11,740 nucleotides of DNA from Clostridiales bacterium (GTDB lineage Bacteria > Bacillota > Clostridia > Christensenellales > DUVY01): positions 1 to 11,740 of the forward strand of contig JAITNT010000103.1 of NCBI GenBank assembly GCA_031290295.1. Reading direction: 5' to 3'. Positions 1 through 7,585 of this stretch are shown piece after piece. Positions within the stretch are counted from its first letter, which is position 1, and each line of letters opens with the position of its first letter. The translations under genes and the position numbers were made by a program. Under the pieces are notes generated by a model, which was not told the origin of the DNA, ran no database searches, and was given only the letters and a program-made list of their open reading frames with translations.

Positions 1-135
1 GGGTTCCGCTATACCTATGAATGCGCGGCGAGTTGCACGGGCGATAAGAACGATCTTACCGCGCCCGATGAACAGTCGCTCATGCGGCGTTTCTTAAATT
101 TATTGCTCGCGCTTAAAAAGACAGATTATGTCTAA
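1..135 (+). CDS. C-terminal 44 residues of an unrecognised protein (5' end outside window)
   Basis: The first reading frame is open from base 1 to a TAA at 133-135 and encodes 44 residues. The visible tail is mixed: a polar stretch (ECAASCTGDKNDLTAPDEQ) followed by an amphipathic, leucine-rich helix ending in LKKTDYV. There is no transmembrane segment and no motif I can tie to a family. It lies 141 bases upstream of the next gene on the same strand, so it could belong to the same glycan-utilisation cluster, but no shared transcript is proven. The fact that the frame is open from the edge and ends in a helix-like tail makes a real gene likely; the function is unknown. Confidence 0.5.
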   Translation, partial: GFRYTYECAASCTGDKNDLTAPDEQSLMRRFLNLLLALKKTDYV

Positions 136-276
136 GAGCCTGTTATGCGCGGCTTGCGGATGTTCGGCAAGAAATCAACGGGTTACACGCTGTCGGCCGG
201 GAACGCAAGGTTGACCCGGGAAAAATTAGGAAAGCAAATTAACTTTTATAAATAATTTTCCAAACGAGGAGGAAAA

Positions 277-2397
277 ATGATGAAGAAAGGTACATTTTTG
301 TTGGGGATCGTCATGTTGCTAGTCTGTGTCATGCCGTTATTAACGGCGTGCCAACAGGCGCAGGAGGATCCTCAGTCGGTTCTCGAAAGTATTGCGGTAA
401 CGCAGCAACCGGCGAGGACAACGTATGTGAGAGGAGACGTTTTTGAAAACGCGGGCTTGAAAGTAGGGGCGAAGTATACTGGCAGCGACGACTTTGTCGA
501 TGTAACTGACAAAATAAAGGTGCCGACAGAGCCTTTGACATACGCAATGACGAAGGTCACCGTATCGTATACGGAAGGGGATATCACAAAGACCGTCGAT
601 ATTGCCGTAACGGTGACAAAACTTCCCCCGGATACGCTGGTTCTGGATTCTATTCCGGACACCGCGCTGACCGTCGAGGCGGACGCAAACGGGAAGACGG
701 CCAAAGCGTACTGGTTCGCAGAATACGGTGAAACCGGTGCGAAGATTACGGCGTTCGTGACCGACGAAGAGATTAAAGCGTCGCAGAACATGAGCTTAAG
801 CGACCATGTCGAGTTTCTGATATCTACGGCGCAAAGGCTTGACGGCGGCATTTCCGAGGATACGGTTTTGGTTTCGGTTGCCTCTGACGGGCGGGCTAGC
901 TTCAAAAAATACGAGAGCGGACAGTTCGAGCCTTTAGATGAAAGCGGAATTGAGGCGGAAGGCGAGATCTTTTCTTTCGGTGACGAAATCGACGGATACC
1001 GTATTATCGTTTCCGTTCCCTATAGCGATATTCAGGCGTCCCTTGAAAATAAGGATATGACGCTTTGCGTTGCGCTGTGCAATGTAAACGGGGGCGACAT
1101 CAGGCAAAAAACCAGCGACCTGTTCGGGATGCAACAGGACGCTTCTCAAACCTATATCGCCGTTACCGCAAGCAATACGTTTGCAAAAAACAAATACTAC
1201 TATTACGGTGCGACTTTCGGCGATGCCGGCGCATATAAAACGAACGCCGCCTGGGATTTGACGAATGACAACCCCGGGATCGATGCGGACGAACGCTCGG
1301 CGCGCATGACGGGCACTACGACTACAAACGAGTATCCGGCATATATGCACGGCTCCTCGGCGACGAATTTTTATGCCGAGGCTGAGTTTAATGTCATTGA
1401 CAGAAAGAGCGGCGAGAAAGCCGGCAAGTTCGGTTTTTATATAGTTACCGAGAGCGGTGACGGTTTGTTGCTATATGTTGCGGCGAATCATAACGACACG
1501 AGCTTTACGGGCGTGAGTTTCGGTCGTGCATACAGGCACAACGGAGTATGGTCTTCTTCGGCGGTTTGGTCTACCCCCGCTCTACCGAACGCTGGTACTT
1601 ACCAAGGCGAAAATTATGTAAAACTCGGCGTCTATCGGCGGAACGGCACGGTTGACTTCTATTTCGGCGATACTAGGATTGTAGAAAATTTCTATGCCGA
1701 TTACGGTCTCGATGTGGATACGCCCGCCTATGTAGGCATCATATCGTTGGGTTTGCAGATACAGGTCAAAGCGCAGCGGCACATAGACGCAGGGAATGAC
1801 CCAGATTCTCTTTTGGAAAGTTATCAAGGGCGCAAAACGCCGATAGCCGATCAGGATTTCCTGTTTGTGGGCGATGGACGGTTTACAACGGGAAACTGGT
1901 CGACATATAACGCATTTGCCGGCGATTTGGGCGGTACAACCAGAAATATCGGCACGGCGGGAACGACGTTAGCCAACTGGAATAACCGGGCGCGGATCAT
2001 GGGCGACCTGTATACGGCGCGGCATGTCATTGTTAATGCGGGTATTACCGACATTAACGATAAGCTTGTATTATCGGCAGCCGCGTTCGAGGCGCTTGCG
2101 CGCGAAACGGTGATGCGCTATAAGCAGGCTTTTCCGGACGCGACGATTTATTTTATTACGGTGATCCCGCATTACATTGAAACCTATGCGGACAGATGGC
2201 CGATACTCAAGGAAGCAAACGATCTGATCTGCGCGTGGGACATACCCGGCGTCAAGGTAATCGACGTCGTCGAGGTATTCGGAATCGAAAGCTATACGGA
2301 TATGGCTCAGTACTGTAAGACCGGCAACCTGCATTTGAACGCGGACGGTTACGCACGGCTTCAGGGTGCGATCAAAGAGGCGTTGGGCATTATTTAG
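277..2397 (+). CDS. Multidomain lipoprotein: Ig-like, CBM9-like, lectin-like and degenerate SGNH-hydrolase domains
   Basis: A 706-residue exported lipoprotein. The signal peptide ends in a lipobox LLTAC with the lipidated Cys at residue 25. Residues ~35-113 look like a bacterial Ig-like domain. Residues ~120-300 resemble the CBM9/DOMON-like carbohydrate-binding fold. Residues ~365-500 form a lectin/LamG-like beta-sandwich that is also present in the GH43 protein downstream. Residues ~530-706 have the layout of an SGNH/GDSL hydrolase, but key residues are replaced: block I reads FVGDGRF (Gly534 where Ser is expected), block III reads GITD (Asp592 for Asn), and block V reads TGNLHLN (Gly683 for Asp; His686 kept). 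Likely a surface glycan-binding protein rather than an active esterase (inference). A strong AGGAGG lies at 267-272; the ATG at 277 (4-base gap) is followed at once by a second ATG at 280 (7-base gap), which may be the true start. Confidence 0.8.
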   Translation: MMKKGTFLLGIVMLLVCVMPLLTACQQAQEDPQSVLESIAVTQQPARTTYVRGDVFENAGLKVGAKYTGSDDFVDVTDKIKVPTEPLTYAMTKVTVSYTEGDITKTVDIAVTVTKLPPDTLVLDSIPDTALTVEADANGKTAKAYWFAEYGETGAKITAFVTDEEIKASQNMSLSDHVEFLISTAQRLDGGISEDTVLVSVASDGRASFKKYESGQFEPLDESGIEAEGEIFSFGDEIDGYRIIVSVPYSDIQASLENKDMTLCVALCNVNGGDIRQKTSDLFGMQQDASQTYIAVTASNTFAKNKYYYYGATFGDAGAYKTNAAWDLTNDNPGIDADERSARMTGTTTTNEYPAYMHGSSATNFYAEAEFNVIDRKSGEKAGKFGFYIVTESGDGLLLYVAANHNDTSFTGVSFGRAYRHNGVWSSSAVWSTPALPNAGTYQGENYVKLGVYRRNGTVDFYFGDTRIVENFYADYGLDVDTPAYVGIISLGLQIQVKAQRHIDAGNDPDSLLESYQGRKTPIADQDFLFVGDGRFTTGNWSTYNAFAGDLGGTTRNIGTAGTTLANWNNRARIMGDLYTARHVIVNAGITDINDKLVLSAAAFEALARETVMRYKQAFPDATIYFITVIPHYIETYADRWPILKEANDLICAWDIPGVKVIDVVEVFGIESYTDMAQYCKTGNLHLNADGYARLQGAIKEALGII

Positions 2398-2423
2398 AGG
2401 AACAATCTAAAAACATGTTGTTT

Positions 2424-2449
2424 CGTTGGTGTGCCGGCGTGCGCCAACG
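2424..2449 (+). other. Intercistronic hairpin between the SGNH-like lipoprotein and the binding-protein gene
   Basis: CGTTGGTG (2424-2431) pairs with CGCCAACG (2442-2449) around a 10-base loop; the stem has 8 pairs, one of them G-U. No T-run follows, so it is not a classical intrinsic terminator. It lies in the 90-base gap between two same-strand genes. Its place just upstream of a solute-binding-protein gene fits an mRNA-stabilising or 5'-end-protecting hairpin, but that role is inference. Confidence 0.4.
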
Positions 2450-2487
2450 GAATAACCGGCTAATAATCAAATGGAGGATTTTAAGGA

Positions 2488-4275
2488 ATGAAGAGAATAG
2501 TAAAAGTTTTTTTACCGCTGTTGCTATGCTGCATTTTTGCTTTTGGGTTTTTGGCGGGCTGCAAACCGCCGCAGGAGGACGTCGGGCTTGACGACGAGGG
2601 AAATATCATCATCCGACCGGGCAGTAAAGTGCCGACGGTCGTCTTTTGGGGTTATGGCGATCAGGTGGAACTCGATGTCTTTACCAAGCTGACGGACCAG
2701 TTTAACAAGCTTCATAAGGATCAGATCAAAGTCAATTATATCCAAAAGGCGTCTACCGGCTATGGGGAGGCAATGCGCGTCACCTTAGGCGGTAACAGCG
2801 GTCCCGACGTCCTGTATGTGGGCGACGCCGATTTTAAAGCGGTGGCCGATTACGGCTATCTCGAGCCGTTGGATAATTACATCGCGAAGTCTGAGGAGAT
2901 CGTGCTGGAGGAAATGTGGGAAACGTCGCTCGACAGATATAAATACGATGTCAAAACCGCGACGTTCGACGGACCCGGAGCAAAAATTTGGGCGGTGCCA
3001 AAGGATATAGGACCGACCGTAATTTACTATAACGAAACGTTTTTTAACGACGCAAATATCAGCGTAATCAGCGTGGGTGCGCAGGATCTGACCGCCTTTA
3101 ACGCTGGTCAGTCGGATTCCCGGGGGAAGACCAAGGCGCAGTATGGCATTGATTTTGAAGTTAAGGAAAAAGGGTATTTCGTCAACGGCTCTAAGCGGTT
3201 TTTCAATAATCAGATCCCGATGAGCTGGGATGAAACCGTTGCTTGCGCGAACCGGATTCAAGAAGTCAAGGTAAGCCCCAAGGTATACGGCTTTTATACG
3301 GAGTGGTGGTTTAATTACGGCTGGACGGTGGGAGGCGACTGCGTTGAGTATATCCCCGCGCCCGCCGACCCGGCTTATAACGGCGGCTATTATGATTTTA
3401 CGCTGATGGACTCTACAAAAAATTATATCGTCGCAGATAATGCTTTAAGCGGGTTTACAATAAACGGAAACAAATACGAGCCGGGAGAGATCATATCTTA
3501 TCAGGATAAGCTGGTCAGTCTGACCGCCGCGAGCAAGACGATAAGCCCTCAGATACTAGGCGCGGTGGAAACCGTTTTGAACGAGCTTCCCTCTCAGCGA
3601 GAGGCGTTTGTCGAGTTCATCCGCATCGGCCAGCTGTCCAACAAACAGGTAGAACCGGGCGTATACGGGTACGGCATCACGCCATCTCCCACATCTATAG
3701 GCGGCGATGCAGCAAAGACAAGGGCGTTCAGCCAGGGGAGCGTTGCGATGCTAGTCGACGGTCGCTGGAACGTACCTAATTTCCGCAACGAAATGGACGG
3801 TAAGTACGAGTGGGACGTTGCGCCTTTGCCCATTTACAAGGAATATGACGCGAACGGCAACATCAAGGTACATGGAAGGAAAGCCGGGCATTCGGGTTCA
3901 GTTGCGCTGGTTATTAACTCGAGAAGCAGTTTAAAGAATGCATCCTGGCTGTTTTTAGAATATATCGGCGGCAGGACAGGACAGACGGAGCAAGCCAAAT
4001 CAGGTTTCGCCATTCCGTCCCAAAAGGATATCGCCGATTCGGAGGTCTTTTTGCAGCCCGACAAAAACCCCAAAAACGCCGGTATCTTTATAGATGCCGC
4101 TCGGCATCAGACTCCCGGTGATTGGTGGTACTTACGCGACAAACAGTGGATCGATCCGTGGGCGGGTAAGTTGAACGGTTCGGTGCGGAACGGAAACATG
4201 ACGCTGACCGAGTTTGAAAACTGTGTCGAATTCAAAAATACATTCGAAATGCTCAAGGGATACACGAAAAAGTAA
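2488..4275 (+). CDS. Family 1 extracellular solute-binding lipoprotein of a CUT1-type sugar ABC transporter
   Basis: A 595-residue lipoprotein with signal peptide and lipobox FLAGC (Cys25). The mature protein has typical family 1 binding-protein landmarks: an early strand TVVFWGYGDQVELDVFTKL, the GPDVLYVGDADFKAVADYG hinge-region segment (~110-130), the GRWNVPNF...WDVAPLP segment (~428-450) and the late GHSGSVALVINSRS...ASWLFLEYI segment (~470-495). It is longer than the usual ~430 residues because of an insertion in the middle (roughly residues 200-390), as in binding proteins for larger oligosaccharides. The substrate cannot be told from sequence; the linked GH43 enzyme suggests a plant-type pentose-containing oligosaccharide. 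GGAGG sits upstream (2473-2477). The two permeases that should follow survive only as a deletion scar starting 14 bases downstream, so the gene is an orphan in this locus. The reading frame itself is intact. Confidence 0.92.
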   Translation: MKRIVKVFLPLLLCCIFAFGFLAGCKPPQEDVGLDDEGNIIIRPGSKVPTVVFWGYGDQVELDVFTKLTDQFNKLHKDQIKVNYIQKASTGYGEAMRVTLGGNSGPDVLYVGDADFKAVADYGYLEPLDNYIAKSEEIVLEEMWETSLDRYKYDVKTATFDGPGAKIWAVPKDIGPTVIYYNETFFNDANISVISVGAQDLTAFNAGQSDSRGKTKAQYGIDFEVKEKGYFVNGSKRFFNNQIPMSWDETVACANRIQEVKVSPKVYGFYTEWWFNYGWTVGGDCVEYIPAPADPAYNGGYYDFTLMDSTKNYIVADNALSGFTINGNKYEPGEIISYQDKLVSLTAASKTISPQILGAVETVLNELPSQREAFVEFIRIGQLSNKQVEPGVYGYGITPSPTSIGGDAAKTRAFSQGSVAMLVDGRWNVPNFRNEMDGKYEWDVAPLPIYKEYDANGNIKVHGRKAGHSGSVALVINSRSSLKNASWLFLEYIGGRTGQTEQAKSGFAIPSQKDIADSEVFLQPDKNPKNAGIFIDAARHQTPGDWWYLRDKQWIDPWAGKLNGSVRNGNMTLTEFENCVEFKNTFEMLKGYTKK

Positions 4276-4289
4276 AGCAGAGGAGACGT

Positions 4290-4659
4290 ATGGAACTGAT
4301 TGCCAGAAGCAAGAAAAAATTCGACAAGGAAAATTTCGTAGGGACGCTTATGGTCTTTATTCCGCTTTGGGCTTCATTATTTTCAGCCTGATTCCCATGA
4401 TTCTCGCGTTCGGCATGTCGTAGGTCGTGCTCGGGATTTTGGGCGGCTATAACGACAATTCGGACCATATATCTATTTGCAATCGCCCTAGTTTTATACG
4501 CTCCAAATCGCGATCCGTTCGTTTACGGGTACGTTTGCCTCAAAAATCAACGTTCTTATGGTCGGTACGATTTTGGCAATGCTGCCTATGCTCGCTGTGC
4601 ATATCATTTTACAAAAACATTTTACCGAAGAGATTTCCGCTTCGGGCATGAAATTATAA
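4290..4659 (+). pseudogene. Deletion scar: MalF-type permease N-terminus joined to MalG-type permease C-terminus, with frameshift and stops
   Basis: AGGAG at 4280-4284 precedes an ATG at 4290 that reads MELIARSKKKFDKENFVG..VFIP, the start of a MalF-type sugar permease. After IPL the sequence continues in another frame as GFIIFSLIPMILAFGMS (4370-4420); adding one T to the TTT near 4366-4368 would restore IPLLGFIIF. A TAG follows at 4421-4423, then ~GGYNDN. From ~4459 a third frame reads FGPYIYLQSP, a TAG (4489-4491), FYTLQIAIRSF, and then the typical MalG-type end INVLMVGTILAMLPMLAVHI..SGMKL, stopping at 4659. Thus ~50 codons of the first permease and ~65 of the second remain of the ~570 expected. 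The join lies near 4440-4458, where both partners plausibly read N-D. No functional permease can come from this segment. Confidence 0.83.
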
Positions 4660-4672
4660 GGAGAGTTTTATT

Positions 4673-7081
4673 ATGAAAAAAGACAAATTACTGGTGTTCG
4701 GCGTGTTGATCGTTTTTCTGTTCAATGTGCTTCTGGCCTGTTCCCCTACCCAAGACAACGGAAACGGCGATCAGGACGGATACGGCAAAGACTTTGAATA
4801 CTACTCGTCCGTTCTGTCGAAAGGGGACGATATTAATTACAATCTGTTCTTCCAAAATCTTTTGGATTTCAAAATAGCCGATCCGTCGTTGCTGTATATT
4901 GAAGAGGGCGAAGAAAGGGGATATTTTTATGTTTACGGCACCAGCTACGGTCTGGACGGCGCGACCACGTTTGAATCCTGGCGCTCCAAAGACCTTTCAA
5001 ATTGGGAAAACATGGGTGTTGCATATAAAGGCGATTACACCGACGGTTGGGCTTCCCGCAACCATTGGGCGCCCGAGGTAATCTACGACAAGACCGATAA
5101 GCTATATTACCTCTTTTACAGTTCTACATACAGCTACGGTACGGGCAAAGACGGTTGGCATCATATGTCGGTCGCCGTTTCGGACAAGCCGCAAGGTCCG
5201 TTTTTTACGCCGGTTGGGGTACAGACCGCGAACGGCAACGTTTTAAGCGTCGGCAAGCCGGCTTTCGATATGTCCCCGAATAATCCGAAAGTAAATAAAT
5301 CGATCGCCAAAAACCAGACGATCGACGCCAGTCCATTCCTTGACCCCGTTACAGGAAAAAAATATCTGTATTTCAGTTATCTGGATACGTTCAGCAAAAC
5401 CGAGATATACGGCATCGAGATGACGGACTGGTTTTCGCCTAAATATGAAACCCTAAAGCGTCTGACCGCTATGGGATATTTGACGGTGGACGCCGCAGAT
5501 CGGAACGATTTTGATATGAGACGGGCGGAGGGTAATATTAACGAAGGTCCTTTCATGTACTACCATGACGGGGTATACTATCTGACATTATCTATATATG
5601 GATATCAAAGCGTTAATTATCAGGTTGTGCAGGCTTTAAGCGATTCACCCTTAGGTGATTTTGAAAAGATCAGGGCGGAGGATCATGGCACCATAATTGC
5701 GGCATCGTCATGGGATCACGTTATGACGGCGGGGCACCACAGTTTTTTCCATTGCGGCGACGAGCTTTTTATAGCTTACCATACGTTCCGTAACGCCGAT
5801 GTCAGTGATACGACGGTAGGGCGGGGACTTGCGGTCGACAAGATCGAATTCATCACTGACGCCGAAGGGCGACGCTTGATGCACGCTAACGGACCTACCA
5901 AATCATTGCAACCGCTTCCCGAAGAAGTTTCAGGCTATAAAAACATCGCCGAATCGGCACAGATTACCGCGAATAATACGGCGGAGGGCAGCGATACCAG
6001 GTATTTAAACGATGGATTGATCAAATTCCGCGATCAGAACAAGGTTACCGAATACGCAGCCAAAGCGGGTAATAATACCGTCATAACCTTAGAATGGGAT
6101 TCTTTTAAAACCGCAAGGGCGATTCTGATTTACAACTCCTATGAATATTATCGGACATTTGTCGAAATCGAAAAAATTGAGATACGGTATCAGGCGCAGG
6201 GGAAAGCCGAGACTGCGGTAATCGGCAACCTTGATTTCGACTGGGATTGGCACTGCAATTTAGATGCGATGTTTATGCGTCCGGGCGGCGCGTCCATAGC
6301 GGAGTTCGACGAGCTCCCGATCGACCGCATCGATATCACGATCAGACCTAGCTCCGAGGATGACGATATCTGCATTTCTGAAATTGTCGTTTTAGGCAAG
6401 GATGCGCCGGTTGCGCCCGTAAAAGGCTTTAAAAAGTATGGCTTTGCCATCGATCCCAAGCCTTCGCCCGTCATGTTTACTCAGAGCGCTAATTTTGGAA
6501 GCCCGGCACCTAGCATCAACTCGACGAACGGCTATAATGTCCTGAATGACGGAACGGACGCGACCGCTTATGTTACTCAGGATTATCCGGCCGATCAGTA
6601 TTTATTCTTTAAGGATGTTTACGCTGAAAGCTTCTATATCGAAGCGGAATTTACCGTGAATTATAAAAAGCCGTTTGAAAACGATGCCCTCCCTAAGTTT
6701 GGACTTATGTTGCACACCGGAACGACGAGGGTCATATCCTTTGTGTGTGCCGATACAGGCACGCCAAACCGGATCGGCTGCGCGTACAGAGGGGTTGGCG
6801 GAAGCTCTTGGTCATGGACGCCCGCGACACATGGTACCGACCTCCTTGCACTGAGTTACCGGGATGGAAATTACATTCAATTGGGTATGTTGCGCGTCGG
6901 TCCAACGATATATACGTTTGTAAACGGTCAATGTGTGTTAAAGCGCGACGATATTACCGGTTTAGGCGATACCGAGGCGGGGACGGGCTTTGTTACCCTC
7001 AACATCGGCGTCAAGATAAAAAATTATTCGGCGTCAAGCGATCCCGGCGTCATCGCATCAAAACTCGCCTTATGCGATTAA
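4673..7081 (+). CDS. Glycoside hydrolase family 43 lipoprotein with F5/8-type and lectin-like C-terminal modules
   Basis: An 802-residue exported lipoprotein (lipobox VLLAC, Cys23). Residues ~60-415 form a five-bladed GH43 catalytic domain. The three expected acidic residues are visible: Asp70 in FKIADPSLLY (base), Asp218 in TIDASPFLDP (pKa modulator) and Glu291 in NINEGPFMYY (acid). NHWAPEV (130-136) and AGHHSFF (353-359) are further family signatures. Residues ~423-578 look like an F5/8-type C (CBM32-like) domain, and ~654-795 a lectin-like sandwich related to that of the first lipoprotein in the window. GH43 enzymes are inverting alpha-L-arabinofuranosidases, beta-xylosidases or endo-arabinanases; which one applies cannot be said. 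It probably trims arabinose- or xylose-containing glycans at the cell surface. AAGGAG overlaps the stop of the permease remnant 14 bases upstream, so the gene was probably once co-transcribed with the transporter. Confidence 0.9.
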   Translation: MKKDKLLVFGVLIVFLFNVLLACSPTQDNGNGDQDGYGKDFEYYSSVLSKGDDINYNLFFQNLLDFKIADPSLLYIEEGEERGYFYVYGTSYGLDGATTFESWRSKDLSNWENMGVAYKGDYTDGWASRNHWAPEVIYDKTDKLYYLFYSSTYSYGTGKDGWHHMSVAVSDKPQGPFFTPVGVQTANGNVLSVGKPAFDMSPNNPKVNKSIAKNQTIDASPFLDPVTGKKYLYFSYLDTFSKTEIYGIEMTDWFSPKYETLKRLTAMGYLTVDAADRNDFDMRRAEGNINEGPFMYYHDGVYYLTLSIYGYQSVNYQVVQALSDSPLGDFEKIRAEDHGTIIAASSWDHVMTAGHHSFFHCGDELFIAYHTFRNADVSDTTVGRGLAVDKIEFITDAEGRRLMHANGPTKSLQPLPEEVSGYKNIAESAQITANNTAEGSDTRYLNDGLIKFRDQNKVTEYAAKAGNNTVITLEWDSFKTARAILIYNSYEYYRTFVEIEKIEIRYQAQGKAETAVIGNLDFDWDWHCNLDAMFMRPGGASIAEFDELPIDRIDITIRPSSEDDDICISEIVVLGKDAPVAPVKGFKKYGFAIDPKPSPVMFTQSANFGSPAPSINSTNGYNVLNDGTDATAYVTQDYPADQYLFFKDVYAESFYIEAEFTVNYKKPFENDALPKFGLMLHTGTTRVISFVCADTGTPNRIGCAYRGVGGSSWSWTPATHGTDLLALSYRDGNYIQLGMLRVGPTIYTFVNGQCVLKRDDITGLGDTEAGTGFVTLNIGVKIKNYSASSDPGVIASKLALCD

Positions 7082-7107
7082 AACCGCAAGGTCTTGTATT
7101 TTATTAG

Positions 7108-7292
7108 CCGGAGACCGTACGTTTTGACGAAATGAAAGAAGCGGCGGATAAAAGCATGTAACCATTGGAGATTTTCAATTAACGCGAGAGATAAAAGTAG
7201 TTAATCTTTCAGGTTTTCCAAGAACAAGCCCTTTCTTATATGAAGGAGGCTTTGAGCAGTATGCCGCCAATAGCCGCGCCGCTGTACGGTGA
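7108..7292 (+). pseudogene. Frameshifted coding remnant, weakly RES-domain-like
   Basis: Two adjacent frames read as one protein if a single shift is allowed near 7150-7156. Frame 1 (7108-7161) gives PETVRFDEMKEAADKSM and stops. Frame 3 (7152-7289) gives HVTIGDFQLTREIKVVNLSG, then FPRTSPFLYEGGFEQYA, and stops at 7290-7292. Neither part has a usable start site with a Shine-Dalgarno sequence. The helix followed by V-T-I-G-x-F-x-x-x-R-x-x-K-V-V-N-L-S resembles the strand region of RES-domain (NAD+ phosphorylase toxin) proteins as I remember them; this assignment is tentative. The segment overlaps the beginning of the next remnant, which supports a patchwork of broken genes rather than an intact one. 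Confidence 0.33.
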
Positions 7293-7572
7293 AGCAAAAA
7301 ACAGTTGGCTTACCGGAACGGCGTCATGGACTATGGTAGCCGCCTCTCAGTCAATTCTGGGAATATATCCCGATTACGACGGCTTAAGAATTGAGCCGTG
7401 TCTTCCGAAGTCTATGACGCGGTGTCTTGTTACGCGTAAATATCGCGGCAACGTTTATAATATAGAAATCATTAACGGCGGGGGCAGAGCAAAACCCATT
7501 GTTTTTATTAACGGAAAAAAGCAGGGAGACTCAATAATCTCGATTCATAATACCGAAGTTGTTTCAGGATGA
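7240..7572 (+). pseudogene. C-terminal fragment of a GH94 (cellobiose/oligosaccharide phosphorylase-like) enzyme
   Basis: An open frame of 110 codons whose recognisable part starts at ~7279 with PLYGEAKNSWLTGTASW, then SILGIYPDYDGLRIEPCLPK, KYRGNVYNIEI, and an end in VFINGKKQGDSIISI. This is the conserved end of the GH94 (old glycosyltransferase family 36) catalytic (alpha/alpha)6 domain and its C-terminal beta-domain. Full enzymes have ~800 residues, so more than 85% is missing, including most catalytic residues. GH94 enzymes split beta-linked disaccharides or oligosaccharides with phosphate in the cytoplasm. The fragment suggests the locus once had an intracellular step for imported oligosaccharides. 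The ATG at 7240 comes from sequence of another origin and is unlikely to matter. It could be translated, but a function is improbable. Confidence 0.75.
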
Positions 7573-7585
7573 TTGAAATAACCGA

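Noticed and set aside
145..255. A 36-codon open frame between the partial first gene and the first lipoprotein
   Set aside because: There is no Shine-Dalgarno site before the ATG at 145 and no recognisable domain; a short frame of this size is expected by chance.
4427..4651. A 74-codon frame inside the permease scar, starting with an ATG
   Set aside because: Its translation is compositionally odd, while the overlapping frame clearly reads as the conserved end of a MalG-type permease; it is a shadow.
6745..7107. A 120-codon frame on the plus strand overlapping the 3' end of the GH43 gene
   Set aside because: It is out of frame with a well-supported lectin-like module, rich in Arg and Cys, and has no ribosome-binding site.
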